A stretch of 64,000 bases of DNA from Amycolatopsis azurea DSM 43854 (GCF_001995215.1 NZ_MUXN01000004.1:144175-208174); one strand, 5' to 3'; shown: positions 1 to 8,410, counted from the first letter of the stretch. Numbers and translations are program-made. Notes: generated by a model from the letters alone, not told the origin.

Positions 1-430
1 TCACCCGGAGCCCGTCGATGGAGACCTCCGACGACGGCAGCCAGTCCCAGCCGCCGTAGCCGTCGATGATCGACCGTGCGGGGAACTGCCCGGACAGCGC
101 GCCCAGGACGGCGTCCGGAGCCCAGACCGGAAGCCCGCCCGCCTCCCGCAACAGGAGCAGGCCGAGTGAATGATCGAGTTCGGCGTCGGTGAGCAGCACC
201 CCGCGCAGCGGGATTTCCCTCGGCCCAGGCCCGGCCCGCAGCTGCGGTGTGGCGAGGATCTGCGCGCGGATGTCCGGTGACGCGTTGAGCAGGTACCAGC
301 CCTTGCCGTCCGCGCTGACCGCGACACAGTCCTGCGTCCGCGGCGGCGCGTCGGAAACGCACAGCGCGCAGGCGCAGTTCCACTGCGGGAATCCGCCACC
401 CGCCGCGGTGCCGAGCAGGATCACCCTCAT
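1..430 (-). CDS. pqqB: PqqB, partial (3' end beyond the window)
   Basis: This is the N-terminal 143 residues of PqqB, a metallo-beta-lactamase-fold protein of pyrroloquinoline quinone (PQQ) biosynthesis. The start MRVILLGTAAGGGFPQWNC and the following cysteine pair (CACALC) are the family signature; the reading frame stays open to the window edge (...SIIDGYGGWDWLPSS). PqqB is usually about 300 residues, so roughly half is missing. The ATG at 430 overlaps the stop of pqqE (ATGA), so the two are translationally coupled and this is the last visible gene of the pqqACDEB operon. The role, hydroxylation of the tyrosine in the Glu-Tyr intermediate, is established knowledge for the family and is not visible here. 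Confidence 0.95.
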   Translation of the reverse strand, partial: MRVILLGTAAGGGFPQWNCACALCVSDAPPRTQDCVAVSADGKGWYLLNASPDIRAQILATPQLRAGPGPREIPLRGVLLTDAELDHSLGLLLLREAGGLPVWAPDAVLGALSGQFPARSIIDGYGGWDWLPSSEVSIDGLRV

Positions 431-1515
431 CGCGGCCCCCGCATCACGAGCTCGTCAGTTTTCGGGGGTGTGGCCAGGATGAGGTCGACGATGCCGCGAT
501 CCGGCGAACGTGAGCACACCGGATCCGTCGCCGAGGCGTCACCGGTGAGCTGGAACGCCTGACACCGGCAGCCGCCGAAGTCGATCGATCGCCGATCGCA
601 GGTGCCGCAGGTGTCCGGCATCCAGTCCTCGCCGCGGAAGGCGTTGAAGGAACTGGATTCGTACCAGATCCGCGCCAGCGGCTTGTCCCGGACGTTGTCG
701 AACTCCAGCGTCTCGATCGCCGTCGACGCGGGACACGGCAGCACGTTCCCGTCCGGTGCCACGGTCAGTTGCCGCGCGCCCCAGCCGTACATGCACGGTT
801 TCGGGTACTGCTCGTAATAGTCGGCGACGACGTAGATGATCTCCATGCGGTCGCGTAGCCGTTCGGTGGCCGCGCGCACGATCGGCTCGGCCTCGTCGAG
901 CTGCCGCCGGGTCGGCATCAGGGCGTCGCGGTTCCGCAGCGCCCAGCCGTAGTACTGCGTGTTGGCCAGTTCGAGCCGGTCCGCGCCCATCTTCTCGGCC
1001 AGGTCGATGATCCCGGCGAGCTGGTCGTGGTTCTGCCGGTGCAGCACGACGTTCACCGAAAGCGGCAGCCCGGCCTTCTTGATCAGTCCGGCGACGACCA
1101 GTTTCCGGGCATGGGCCCGCGCGCCGGCGAGCCGGTCCGCGCGTTCGGCCGTCGCGCCCTGCACGGACAGCTGGATGTGCGCGATACCGCGTTCGAGAAG
1201 ATCGTCCAATCTGGACTCGGTCAGCCCGAGCCCGGAGGTCACGAGGTTGACGTAGCAGCCCAGTTTCGTGGCGTGCTCGACCAGGATGGGCAGGTCCGGC
1301 CGGGCGAGCGGTTCACCGCCGGACATGTGCACCTGGAGCACGCCGAGTTCCCGTGCCTGGGTGAGCACGGAAAGCCATTCCTCTGTGGACAGTTCGCCGT
1401 CGCGGGCGACCAGCTCGACCGGATTCGAGCAGTACGGGCAATGCAGCGGGCAACGGTGGGTCAGCTCGGCCAGCATGCCCAGCGGCGGCGCCGCGGTGGA
1501 GGTGTTCAGGTCCAT
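427..1515 (-). CDS. pqqE: PqqE, PQQ-precursor radical SAM enzyme
   Basis: PqqE makes the Glu-Tyr carbon-carbon crosslink in the PqqA precursor peptide while PqqA is held by PqqD. The 362-residue protein has the radical SAM motif RCPLHCPYC near residue 22 (CxxxCxxC) and a C-terminal SPASM region with clustered cysteines (CMYGWG, CPAST, CGTCDRR, GGCRCQAF, PVCSR) for auxiliary iron-sulfur clusters. The length is normal. The ATG at 1515 overlaps the end of pqqD by 10 bases, and the stop overlaps the pqqB start, so the gene sits inside a coupled operon. Identification is firm. Confidence 0.97.
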   Translation of the reverse strand: MDLNTSTAAPPLGMLAELTHRCPLHCPYCSNPVELVARDGELSTEEWLSVLTQARELGVLQVHMSGGEPLARPDLPILVEHATKLGCYVNLVTSGLGLTESRLDDLLERGIAHIQLSVQGATAERADRLAGARAHARKLVVAGLIKKAGLPLSVNVVLHRQNHDQLAGIIDLAEKMGADRLELANTQYYGWALRNRDALMPTRRQLDEAEPIVRAATERLRDRMEIIYVVADYYEQYPKPCMYGWGARQLTVAPDGNVLPCPASTAIETLEFDNVRDKPLARIWYESSSFNAFRGEDWMPDTCGTCDRRSIDFGGCRCQAFQLTGDASATDPVCSRSPDRGIVDLILATPPKTDELVMRGPR

Positions 1516-1778
1516 TCGACGATCCGCCGATCTCCCAGCCGGGACAGGACGTCCAGGATCTCTTCCTCGCGGACACCGGCGTAGCGCTCACGCAACGCCG
1601 ACGCGATCGCCGCGACGTCTTCGACACCGTCGCAGAGCGAGAGCACGGCCGCGGCGGTCGGATTCGGGACGAGCACGCCCTCGGGGAACAGGAGGACGTG
1701 CGTTTCCCTGGTCTGGTCATAGCTCAGCCGGACGCCGCGCCGCAGCCGCGGCACCGAGCCCATCTCGAGGGTGGTCAT
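1506..1778 (-). CDS. pqqD: PqqD, PqqA-binding peptide chaperone
   Basis: PqqD is a RiPP recognition element that binds the PqqA precursor and presents it to PqqE. The 90-residue protein (starting MTTLEMGSVPRLRRGVRLSY) shows the family pattern: PRLRRGVRL at the N-terminus, LLFPEGVLVPNPTAAAVLSLCDG in pieces across the middle (wing plus helix), and a C-terminal helix with EEEILDVLSRL. The start is the ATG at 1778, two bases after the pqqC stop; a longer open frame upstream is a shadow of pqqC. It overlaps pqqE by 10 bases. Length and order are as expected for a pqqACDEB operon. Confidence 0.95.
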   Translation of the reverse strand: MTTLEMGSVPRLRRGVRLSYDQTRETHVLLFPEGVLVPNPTAAAVLSLCDGVEDVAAIASALRERYAGVREEEILDVLSRLGDRRIVEWT

Positions 1779-1780
1779 CG

Positions 1781-2485
1781 CTACTCCTTGGCGGCGGCGC
1801 GCTCGATGGCGTCGAGCAGGGACCAGAGCACGTCGGTCTTGAACGCCAGCGCGGCGATCGCCTTCTCCTGCTGTTCGCGGGTGACGGCGTGCCGCACGAC
1901 GATGTCGAGGGTCCCCTTGCCCTCGCCGGAGACCTTGTCGATGCGATTGGTGAAATAGGCGAGGTCTTCCGGCGCGATCCACGAGTAGTTCGCCAGCATG
2001 TCGGCGACGCGCCGCTGCATGAGATGACCGGCGAACATTTCGGTCAGTCCCGAAGCGACCGCTTCGAGCCAGGGTTTCGTGCGGGCGAAATTCACATAGG
2101 CGTCGACGGCGAACCGTACGCCGGGGGCGACGTGCCGTTGATCGAGAACCTCTTCACGATCGAGCCCGACAGCGGTGCATAACCGGAGCCACCGCTCGAT
2201 TCCGCCGTCGCCCTCTTCCGTCCCGTCGTGATAGACGATGCGGTCGAGCCATTCCCGGCGTATTTCCGGTACCGGGCAGTTGCTGATGATCGCGGCGTCC
2301 TTCTGCGGGAGCACGCATTGGTAGTACCAGCGGTTGGCGGCCCAGATCTTCAGTTCGTACTCGGACAGTTCGCCGCCGTGCATCCGTCGATGGAAGGGAT
2401 GAGTACCCCAATAGCGGTGAGAAAGACCACGCAAGGCCGCGACGAATTCCGGCGGCGACATCGCGGCGGAAAGGGAAAGAGACAC
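1781..2485 (-). CDS. pqqC: PqqC, pyrroloquinoline-quinone synthase
   Basis: PqqC catalyses the last step of PQQ synthesis, the oxygen-dependent ring closure and eight-electron oxidation of AHQQ, without metal or cofactor. The 234-residue protein is all-helical with family hallmarks: RYWGTHPFHRRMHGGEL, KIWAANRWYYQ, PQKDAAIISN, RIVYHDG and the C-terminal YFTNRIDKVSGEG. The frame opens with GTG at 2485; an in-frame ATG nine codons later (MSPPEF) is an alternative. It follows pqqA after a hairpin (2526-2551) and ends two bases before pqqD. Confidence 0.96.
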   Translation of the reverse strand: MSLSLSAAMSPPEFVAALRGLSHRYWGTHPFHRRMHGGELSEYELKIWAANRWYYQCVLPQKDAAIISNCPVPEIRREWLDRIVYHDGTEEGDGGIERWLRLCTAVGLDREEVLDQRHVAPGVRFAVDAYVNFARTKPWLEAVASGLTEMFAGHLMQRRVADMLANYSWIAPEDLAYFTNRIDKVSGEGKGTLDIVVRHAVTREQQEKAIAALAFKTDVLWSLLDAIERAAAKE

Positions 2486-2525
2486 GGTGCTGCCTCCAAC
2501 GGCTCGCTGATCGGGACGGCGGCGC

Positions 2526-2551
2526 GGTGGTGGGGGACGACCCCCACCACC
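2526..2551 (-). terminator. hairpin between pqqA and pqqC (attenuator candidate)
   Basis: GGTGGTGGGGG (2526-2536) pairs perfectly with CCCCCACCACC (2541-2551) around a four-base loop. It lies just after the pqqA stop and before pqqC. A strong stem there would let pqqA transcript outnumber the downstream genes, which fits a precursor peptide used stoichiometrically. There is no U-tract, so partial termination or 3'-end protection are both possible. Confidence 0.6.
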
Positions 2552-2561
2552 GAGTGGGAAA

Positions 2562-2657
2562 TCAGTCCTCCATACGGGCCGCGTACGCGGTGACCTCCAT
2601 GGGAGTTTCGTATTCGACGAAGTCCGGCGTGGTCCATACCTCGATGGTTTCGATCAT
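2562..2657 (-). CDS. pqqA: PqqA, PQQ precursor peptide (31 aa)
   Basis: A 31-codon gene encodes the peptide from which PQQ is built. It reads MIETIEVWTTPDFVEYETPM followed by EVTAYAARMED. The glutamate and tyrosine that become PQQ are in the conserved E-x3-Y motif (EVTAY, residues 21-25), preceded by the usual tryptophan (W8) and followed by a charged tail. The ATG at 2657 has a strong ribosome site (GAGGAGTAGG) a few bases upstream. It is the first gene of the minus-strand pqq operon and is followed by a hairpin before pqqC. Confidence 0.93.
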   Translation of the reverse strand: MIETIEVWTTPDFVEYETPMEVTAYAARMED

Positions 2658-2995
2658 TTCCTACTCCTCGGATCGCTGACGTCAATCCCCGGAACGTCCA
2701 CATGGGAACGAACCGGGCCGAGCCCCGTCACCCTAGAAGCGGGCCGCCGATTCTGGCCAGATGCGCGGTCAAGTTCCGATGGCATTTTGTAAAGTTTCCT
2801 ACCTATGGCCGATCGAGCTGCCCCGATCGTCACGCTCGGCGCATACAGCGATAGGAGGTAAGCGCTTTCCTTACCCCGTCCAGTGGTGTCCGTTCCGTCC
2901 TACGGTGTGTTTGTATCCAACGCGACGGGTGCACCCCGACCACCCGTCTTCCGCCGCCATCCGAGCTCCAGGGGTGTAGCTGAAGGAGGCGTCCC
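2658..2995. promoter_or_regulatory. divergent pqqA / sugar dehydrogenase promoter region
   Basis: These 338 bases hold no gene and separate pqqA from the divergent PQQ-dependent sugar dehydrogenase, so both promoters should lie here. A near-palindrome GGTAAGCGCTTTCC at 2857-2870 (one mismatched pair, core AAGCGCTT) resembles LacI-family operators of actinomycete sugar genes. AAGGAGG at 2983-2989 is a strong ribosome site for the gene at 2996. No matching regulator is encoded in the window. Confidence 0.4.
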
Positions 2996-3982
2996 ATGTC
3001 CTTACGTCATACTCTCACCTGCGCGTTCGCCGCCGCGACGGCCGCGTCTGTCGTGGCCGTTCCGGCCGCGGCCGGCGAAGCGCCGTCGGTCCAGGCGATC
3101 AAACAGATCGCGAGCGGCCTCAACCAGGCCTGGTCGATCGATTTCCTGCCCGACGGCACCGGTCTCTTCACGCAGAAAGACGCCAAGACGATCAGCAAGA
3201 TCGACAAGGCGGGCAAGGTCACCACGGTCCAGACCATTCCCGGGGTGAGCGTCACCCCGGAAGCCGGTCTGCTCGGCATCGCCGTCTCGCCGAAATACGC
3301 CACCGACCAGACGGTCTTCATCTACTACACGACCAGCTCCGACAACCGGATCGCCAAGCTGAAGCTGGGCCAGGCGCCGACGCCGATCGTCACCGGTATC
3401 CCGCGTGGCGCGAACTTCCACCACGGCGGGCGGATCAGGTTCGGGCCGGACGGCTACCTCTACGCGGGGACCGGCGACGGCCAGAACGGCGCCAACGCGC
3501 AGAACAAGAACTCCCTCGGCGGCAAGGTCCTGCGCGTCACCACCGACGGCGCGCCCGCGCCGGGCAACCCGTTCAACAGCCGCGTGTACTCCTACGGCCA
3601 CCGCAATGTCCAGGGGCTGACCTGGGCGAACGGGCAGCTGTACGTCTCCGACATCGGTGCGAACAAGCTCGACGAGCTGAACAAGGTCGAACCGGGCAAG
3701 AACTACGGCTGGCCGACCTGCGAAGGCCCGTGCAACACGGCGGGGATGACCAACCCGGTCAAGGCGTGGCCGACGTCTTCGGCGACGCCGAGCGGGCTGG
3801 CGGCGTACAAGGGCTCGCTGTACATGGCCTCGCTCAAGGGCGGGACGTTCAAGCTCGACCTGAACGGCAACGGCGGCAAGCTCTGGACCGACCTCGGCCG
3901 CACGCGTGACGCGACCGCCGGCCCGGACGGCCGGCTGTACACGATCACCCCGGGCGCCATCTACGTCTCCGACGGCAGCTGA
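2996..3982 (+). CDS. secreted PQQ-dependent sugar dehydrogenase
   Basis: A 328-residue soluble glucose/sorbosone dehydrogenase-type six-bladed propeller, predicted to oxidise aldose sugars outside the membrane with PQQ as cofactor. Residues 1-27 are a signal peptide ending PAAAGEA. Family motifs in order are LNQAWSIDFLPDG, EAGLLGIAVSPKYA, NFHHGGRIRFGPDGYLYAGTGDG (in pieces; the histidine is the catalytic base in homologues), NPFNSRVYSYGHRNVQGL, and KNYGWPTCEG. The ATG at 2996 is preceded by AAGGAGG. Location beside a full pqq operon supports the cofactor assignment. Substrate range cannot be read from sequence. Confidence 0.92.
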   Translation: MSLRHTLTCAFAAATAASVVAVPAAAGEAPSVQAIKQIASGLNQAWSIDFLPDGTGLFTQKDAKTISKIDKAGKVTTVQTIPGVSVTPEAGLLGIAVSPKYATDQTVFIYYTTSSDNRIAKLKLGQAPTPIVTGIPRGANFHHGGRIRFGPDGYLYAGTGDGQNGANAQNKNSLGGKVLRVTTDGAPAPGNPFNSRVYSYGHRNVQGLTWANGQLYVSDIGANKLDELNKVEPGKNYGWPTCEGPCNTAGMTNPVKAWPTSSATPSGLAAYKGSLYMASLKGGTFKLDLNGNGGKLWTDLGRTRDATAGPDGRLYTITPGAIYVSDGS

Positions 3983-3988
3983 CGTCAG

Positions 3989-4050
3989 GCGTTTCGTCCT
4001 CTGGATGCGGTAGTTGCCTGCGCAAGTACCGCATTCAGAGGACGAAACGC
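3989..4050. terminator. bidirectional terminator hairpin
   Basis: Two 24-base arms (3989-4012 and 4027-4050, one mismatch) flank a 14-base loop, exactly between the stops of the convergent genes at 3982 and 4055. The arms contain GCGTTTCGTCCTCTG and its complement. The position fits a terminator for both strands. Confidence 0.85.
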
Positions 4051-4054
4051 GGGG

Positions 4055-5431
4055 TCAGCTGCGCCCAACAGACACCGCGTGTTCCAGTTCGGCGAGCGCG
4101 GTGTCCAGGTGGGTCAGGATGCGCTGGAGGTGCGGGACGCTCCGGCGGCAGCCGGTGACGCCGAAGTCCAGGTTGTCCCCGTTGCTGGTCAGCGTGATGT
4201 TCAGCGCCTGCCCGTCGAGCAGCACGGACGCCGGGTAGATGCCGTCGAGCGACGCGCCGTTCCAGTACATCTGCTTGCGCGGCCCCGGCACGTTGGAGAT
4301 CACCAGGTTGAACGGCGGTTTCGTGTTGTTCACGAAGCCCGGGATCGGTGACACGCCGAGCTGGGCGACGTTGATCCCGGACAGCAGCAGCGTCTGCAAC
4401 GGGGTCAGCTCGGAGAAGAGCTTCTTGCCGTTGCGCATGGACGCGTTGATCGTCGCGAGCCGCGCGGCCGGATCGGTCAGGTGGGTGGCGAGGTTGCACA
4501 GCAGCGCGCCGATGTTGTTCCCCGCCGCGTCCCCGCTGTCCTTGCGCCGCAGGGAAACCGGCACCATCGCGGTCAGCGGCGCGTCGGGGAGCGAGTTCTG
4601 TTCGATCAGGTAGTCGCGCAGCGCGCCCGAGCACATCGCGAGGACGACGTCGTTGCGCGACACCCCGGCGGCGGTCGCCACCTTGCGCACCCGGTCCAGC
4701 GACCACGACTGCGCGGCGAACCGGCGTGCCCCGCCGATCGGCACGTTCAGCATCGTCTTCGGCGCCTGCGCCGGCAGCGTGAGGGTGTGTTCCTGGAACG
4801 CCTCCCGCGCCACCTTCATCGCGGCGGGCGCGATGCCGGCGAGCTGGTTGACCGTCTTGCCGAAGGTGCTGAGCACCGAGGGGGACGCCTTGCCGTTGCG
4901 GCCGCCGTCCGGCTTGGGCCGTCGGCCCCACGGCGGCGGGCAGTCGAGGTCGGTGGGGTCGTCCGACAGCGTGCCCTGCAGGTGACGCAGCGCCGAGACG
5001 CCGTCCATCAGCGCGTGGTGGATCTTGCTGTAGATCGCGAACCGGCCGTCCTGCAGGCCCTCGACCAGGTGGATCTCCCACAGCGGGCGGTGCCTGTCGA
5101 GCAGGGTGCTGTGCCAGCGTCCGGTCAGTTCCAGCAGCTCCCGGATCCGGCCCGGCTGGGGCAGCGCCGAATGGCGGAAGTGGTAGTCGAGTTCGAGGTC
5201 GTTGTCCGTCGCCCAGGCGACGTGGCCCGCGGTGTTGACCGGCCGGGCGGGCCGTCGGCGGAACACGTCGCGCATGTTGTCGGAATCGAGCAGTTTCCGG
5301 CGGAGGTCCCGCAGGTAGTCCGGTCCGGCGTCCTCGGGTTTCTTGAACAGTTGCAGACCGCCGACGTGCATCGGATGCTCGCGCGTTTCCACGAGGAGGA
5401 ACATCGAGTCGGTGACGGGCATGAACGGCAT
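4055..5431 (-). CDS. WS/DGAT-type acyltransferase
   Basis: A wax ester synthase/acyl-CoA:diacylglycerol acyltransferase of the type that makes storage lipids in actinomycetes. The catalytic HHxxxDG motif is HHALMDG at residues 138-144; other family blocks are PLWEIHLVEGLQDGRFA and, near the C-terminus, NLVISNVPGPR. The open frame extends to 5491, but the ATG at 5431 (MPFMPVTDSMFLLVE) has GGAAGGTGG upstream and matches the usual family N-terminus, giving 458 residues, the normal length. It is convergent with the sugar dehydrogenase and divergent from the gene at 5528. Acyl acceptor preference is unknown. Confidence 0.92.
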   Translation of the reverse strand: MPFMPVTDSMFLLVETREHPMHVGGLQLFKKPEDAGPDYLRDLRRKLLDSDNMRDVFRRRPARPVNTAGHVAWATDNDLELDYHFRHSALPQPGRIRELLELTGRWHSTLLDRHRPLWEIHLVEGLQDGRFAIYSKIHHALMDGVSALRHLQGTLSDDPTDLDCPPPWGRRPKPDGGRNGKASPSVLSTFGKTVNQLAGIAPAAMKVAREAFQEHTLTLPAQAPKTMLNVPIGGARRFAAQSWSLDRVRKVATAAGVSRNDVVLAMCSGALRDYLIEQNSLPDAPLTAMVPVSLRRKDSGDAAGNNIGALLCNLATHLTDPAARLATINASMRNGKKLFSELTPLQTLLLSGINVAQLGVSPIPGFVNNTKPPFNLVISNVPGPRKQMYWNGASLDGIYPASVLLDGQALNITLTSNGDNLDFGVTGCRRSVPHLQRILTHLDTALAELEHAVSVGRS

Positions 5432-5527
5432 CGTGGGGACCACCTTCCGCGCGGCGGCGTGCGAGCACGCCGGGTGCCAGAGTCTACGCACACCGCAACC
5501 ACCTTCTCACGCTTTAGGGTGGCTCAC

Positions 5528-6541
5528 ATGACGATCCCGACCGATCCGCAGACGGGTGAGTTCCGTCGGTCCGCCAACCATTTCGACGCGCGTATCACCG
5601 CGGACGGCCGCGACGGCTGGCCGGTGGCGGCGGGAAGGTACCGGCTGGTGGTCAGCCGGGCCTGTCCCTGGGCGAGCCGCGGGCTGATCGTCCGGCGGTT
5701 GCTCGGTCTCGAGTCCGCGCTGAGCGTCGCCGTGGCCGACCCGATCCAGGACGACAAGAGCTGGCGCTTCACCCTCGATCCCGATGACCGGGACCCGGTA
5801 CTGGGCATCAAGTACCTGGCCGAGGCCTATCACGCGGCCGATCCGCACTACATGGGCGGGATCAGCGTTCCGGCCATTGTGGACATTCCGAGCAAGTGGC
5901 TGGTGAGCAACGACTATCCGCAGATCACCCTGGATTTTTCCACCGAATGGACCAGCCTCCACCGGCCCGGCGCGCCCGACCTCTACCCCGAGCGGCTGCG
6001 CGGCGAGATCGACGACGTCAACGCGGGCGTCTTCGCCGACGTTAACGCCGCCGTCTACCAGGCCGGGTTCGCGAGCAAACAGGAAGCGTACGAAGACGCG
6101 TACCACCGGCTCTTCGCCATGCTGGACGCGCTTTCCGACCGGCTCGAAACGCAGCGCTACCTCGTCGGCGACACGATCACCGAAGCGGACATCCGATTGT
6201 TCACCACGCTCGTCCGCTTCGACTCCGTCTACCACGGACACTTCAAGTGCAACCGGAACAAACTGACCGAACAGCCGGTGCTGTGGGCCTATGCCCGTGA
6301 CCTCTTCCAAACGCCGGGATTCGGTGACACCGTCGATTTCGACCACATCAAGCGGCACTACCACGTGGTGCACGAGCAGGTGAACCCGACGCGGATCGTC
6401 CCTTTGGGACCGGACCTGTCCGGCTGGACGACGCCGCATCACCGGGAGCAGCTGGGCGGGCGCCCGTTCGGCGACGGCACGCCGCCGGGACCGCCGCCCG
6501 AGGACGAACGGATCGGGGACACGGATGGAGCCACTTCCTGA
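5528..6541 (+). CDS. glutathionyl/mycothiolyl-hydroquinone reductase family protein
   Basis: A 337-residue Xi-class GST-fold enzyme (YqjG/ECM4 family) that reduces thiol-conjugated quinones. The N-terminal thioredoxin-like domain carries the catalytic CPWA (in SRACPWASRG) and the conserved SVPAIVDIPSKWLVSNDY; the C-terminal helical domain has YLVGDTITEADIRLF and FKCNRNK, both typical. Actinomycetes use mycothiol rather than glutathione, so a mycothiol conjugate is the likely substrate; that is inference. Start ATG at 5528 gives the usual length. The stop overlaps the next gene by 17 bases. Confidence 0.9.
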   Translation: MTIPTDPQTGEFRRSANHFDARITADGRDGWPVAAGRYRLVVSRACPWASRGLIVRRLLGLESALSVAVADPIQDDKSWRFTLDPDDRDPVLGIKYLAEAYHAADPHYMGGISVPAIVDIPSKWLVSNDYPQITLDFSTEWTSLHRPGAPDLYPERLRGEIDDVNAGVFADVNAAVYQAGFASKQEAYEDAYHRLFAMLDALSDRLETQRYLVGDTITEADIRLFTTLVRFDSVYHGHFKCNRNKLTEQPVLWAYARDLFQTPGFGDTVDFDHIKRHYHVVHEQVNPTRIVPLGPDLSGWTTPHHREQLGGRPFGDGTPPGPPPEDERIGDTDGATS

Positions 6542-7682
6542 ACGCACCGACGTCGTCGTGATCGGCGGCGGCATCATCGGGGTCAGCTGCGCGTACCGGC
6601 TCGCCGCCGCCGGGGTCTCGGTGCTGCTGCTCGAACGCGACATCCTGGGCGCGGGCTCGACGGCGAAGGCGGCGGGCGGGATCCGGTCGTCGTTCACCAC
6701 CCGGGTCAACATCGAGATCGGGCTGCGCGGGCTGGCCGAGTACGCCTCCTTCGCCGAGACCTACGGAACCGAGATCGACTTCCGCCGCGACGGCTACCTG
6801 TACCTGGTCACCGACCCCGCGGACCTGCCCGAATTCGAGCGCTGTGCCGACCTGCAGAACTCCTACGGCGTCCGCAGCCGGCTCGTCGAGCCCGCCGAAG
6901 CGCGGCGGTTCTCCCCGCTGATCGACACCGGAGGCGTCGTCGCGGCGCTGTGGTCACCGGACGACGCCAAAGCCACCCCGGACTCGGCGGTGCAGGGTTA
7001 CGCGCGGGCCGCCCGCGGGCACGGCGCGGTGCTGAAGACCGGCGTCGAGGTCGTCGGGATCGAACGCGACGGCGACGAGATCACCGGCGTCCGGACCGGC
7101 GCCGGTTTCGTGCGGACGAACGCCGTGGTCTGCGCGGCGGGCGCGTGGTCGGGCAAGGTCGGCGAGTTCGCCGGCGTCGACCTCCCGGTGCGGCCGTTCC
7201 GGCGGCAGGTCGTGTTCACCGGCCCGGTCGCGGACCTGCCCGCGTCGGTGCCGCTGACCATCGAGATGCCGTCGGCCTTCTACTTCCACCGTGAGGGCCT
7301 CGGCCTGGCGATGTCCTTCTGCGACGGTGACGGCGACCCGGGTTTCGACACCCGGTACCAGCCGGGCGACTGGCTGCCGAAGCTCGCCGAGATCGCCGCG
7401 CGGCGGGTGCCCGCCGTGCTCGACGCGGGGATCCGCGGCGGGTGGGCCGGGCTGTACGAGGTCACGCCCGACCGCAACCAGATCGTGGGGGAAAGCGTCC
7501 ACCTGTCACGGTTCTTCTACGCGACCGGGTTTTCGGGACACGGGTTCCAGATGGGCCCGGCCGTGGGGGAACTCGTGCGGGACCTCTACCTGGGGCGGGT
7601 CCCGGCCATCGACATCACCGGGCTCGACGTCCGCCGGTTCGCCGGAGACCGGGCCGTGACGAGGGAGCACAACATTGTCTGA
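6525..7682 (+). CDS. FAD-dependent oxidoreductase, DAO family
   Basis: A 385-residue flavoenzyme of the D-amino-acid oxidase/sarcosine oxidase superfamily. The dinucleotide-binding fold is at the N-terminus (VVVIGGGIIGVSCAYRLAAAG, seen in pieces, then LLLERD), followed by STAKAAGGIRSSF and a C-terminal YEVTPDRNQIVG ... FYATGFSGHGFQMGPAVGE typical of the family. It presumably oxidises an amine or amino acid to the imine, giving peroxide or reducing another acceptor. It overlaps the genes on both sides (17 and 8 bases), so the three genes at 5528-8301 form one operon. The substrate is not evident. Confidence 0.9.
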   Translation: MEPLPERTDVVVIGGGIIGVSCAYRLAAAGVSVLLLERDILGAGSTAKAAGGIRSSFTTRVNIEIGLRGLAEYASFAETYGTEIDFRRDGYLYLVTDPADLPEFERCADLQNSYGVRSRLVEPAEARRFSPLIDTGGVVAALWSPDDAKATPDSAVQGYARAARGHGAVLKTGVEVVGIERDGDEITGVRTGAGFVRTNAVVCAAGAWSGKVGEFAGVDLPVRPFRRQVVFTGPVADLPASVPLTIEMPSAFYFHREGLGLAMSFCDGDGDPGFDTRYQPGDWLPKLAEIAARRVPAVLDAGIRGGWAGLYEVTPDRNQIVGESVHLSRFFYATGFSGHGFQMGPAVGELVRDLYLGRVPAIDITGLDVRRFAGDRAVTREHNIV

Positions 7683-8301
7683 CGATTTCGCCGAGGTCAC
7701 CACCGTCGCCGAGCTGCGCGAGATCCTGCCGCCGCCGCTGGAGCGCACGGCGAACAAGGCGCGCCCGAGGCTGCACGAGATGGACCGTCAGTGGCTCGCG
7801 GAGTCACCGTTCGTGCTGATCGCGACGTCGGCGGCCGACGGCACCTGCGACGTCTCGCCGAAGGGCGACCCGGCCGGGTTCACGCTGGTCCTGAGCGACA
7901 CGCGGATCGCCATCCCGGAACGTCCGGGCAACCGGCGCGCCGACGGCTTCCACAACGTCCTGTCGAATCCGCACGTCGGGCTGATCTACCTGATCCCGGG
8001 CCGCGGCGACACGCTGCGCGTCAACGGCCGCGCGCGGCTCGTGCGAGAGGCGCCGTTCTTCGACGACATGATCGTGAACGGCAGCAGGCCGAAGCTCGCG
8101 CTGGTGGTCGACATCGACGAGGTCTTCCACCACTGCCAGAAGGCGTTCATGCGGTCGAAGCTCTGGTCGCCGGAGAGCTGGACGCCCGACGCGATGCCGT
8201 CCCGCGCGGCGATCGCGAAGACCTTCGAGCGGCCGGAGGAGAGTATGGCCGACCTCGAGGCGTACTACGAGCCTGGCCGGTACGCGGCGGGCCTGTACTG
8301 A
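7675..8301 (+). CDS. pyridoxamine 5'-phosphate oxidase-family flavoprotein
   Basis: A 208-residue FMN-binding split-barrel protein of the MSMEG_1061-like PPOX group. Recognisable parts are SPFVLIATSAADGTCDVSPKGDPAGF, seen in pieces, then IPERPGNRRADGFHNVLSNPHVGLIYLIPG and the C-terminal VFHHCQKAFMRSKLW. The start is TTG at 7675, overlapping the preceding stop by 8 bases. Members reduce or oxidise varied small molecules with FMN or F420; no substrate can be assigned. It is the third gene of the 5528-8301 operon. Confidence 0.85.
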   Translation: MSDDFAEVTTVAELREILPPPLERTANKARPRLHEMDRQWLAESPFVLIATSAADGTCDVSPKGDPAGFTLVLSDTRIAIPERPGNRRADGFHNVLSNPHVGLIYLIPGRGDTLRVNGRARLVREAPFFDDMIVNGSRPKLALVVDIDEVFHHCQKAFMRSKLWSPESWTPDAMPSRAAIAKTFERPEESMADLEAYYEPGRYAAGLY

Positions 8302-8303
8302 CC

Positions 8304-8389
8304 TCGTGAGTGGAAAGCCCCCTTCACGGACTCGGCACCCGACAGGACACCCTGCCCTGCCCCCAATAACCGTCCTCACCACTCATGAC
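8304..8389. repeat. short copy of the GTCGTGAGTGG-bounded intergenic element
   Basis: An 86-base stretch between genes begins TCGTGAGTGG and ends CCACTCATGAC, imperfect inverted ends like those of the elements at 15318, 33441, 51593 and 54019. Inside is ACCCGACAGGACACC, the reverse complement of a module (GGTGTCCTGTCGGGT) found in the 15.3-kb and 33.4-kb copies. Confidence 0.5.
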
Positions 8390-8410
8390 GACCTCGGCCG
8401 ATGGTTGCTG

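Noticed and set aside
4481..5527. N-terminal extension of the hydroquinone reductase gene
   Set aside because: The open frame continues upstream but runs antisense through the acyltransferase; the family N-terminus starts at the ATG at 5528.
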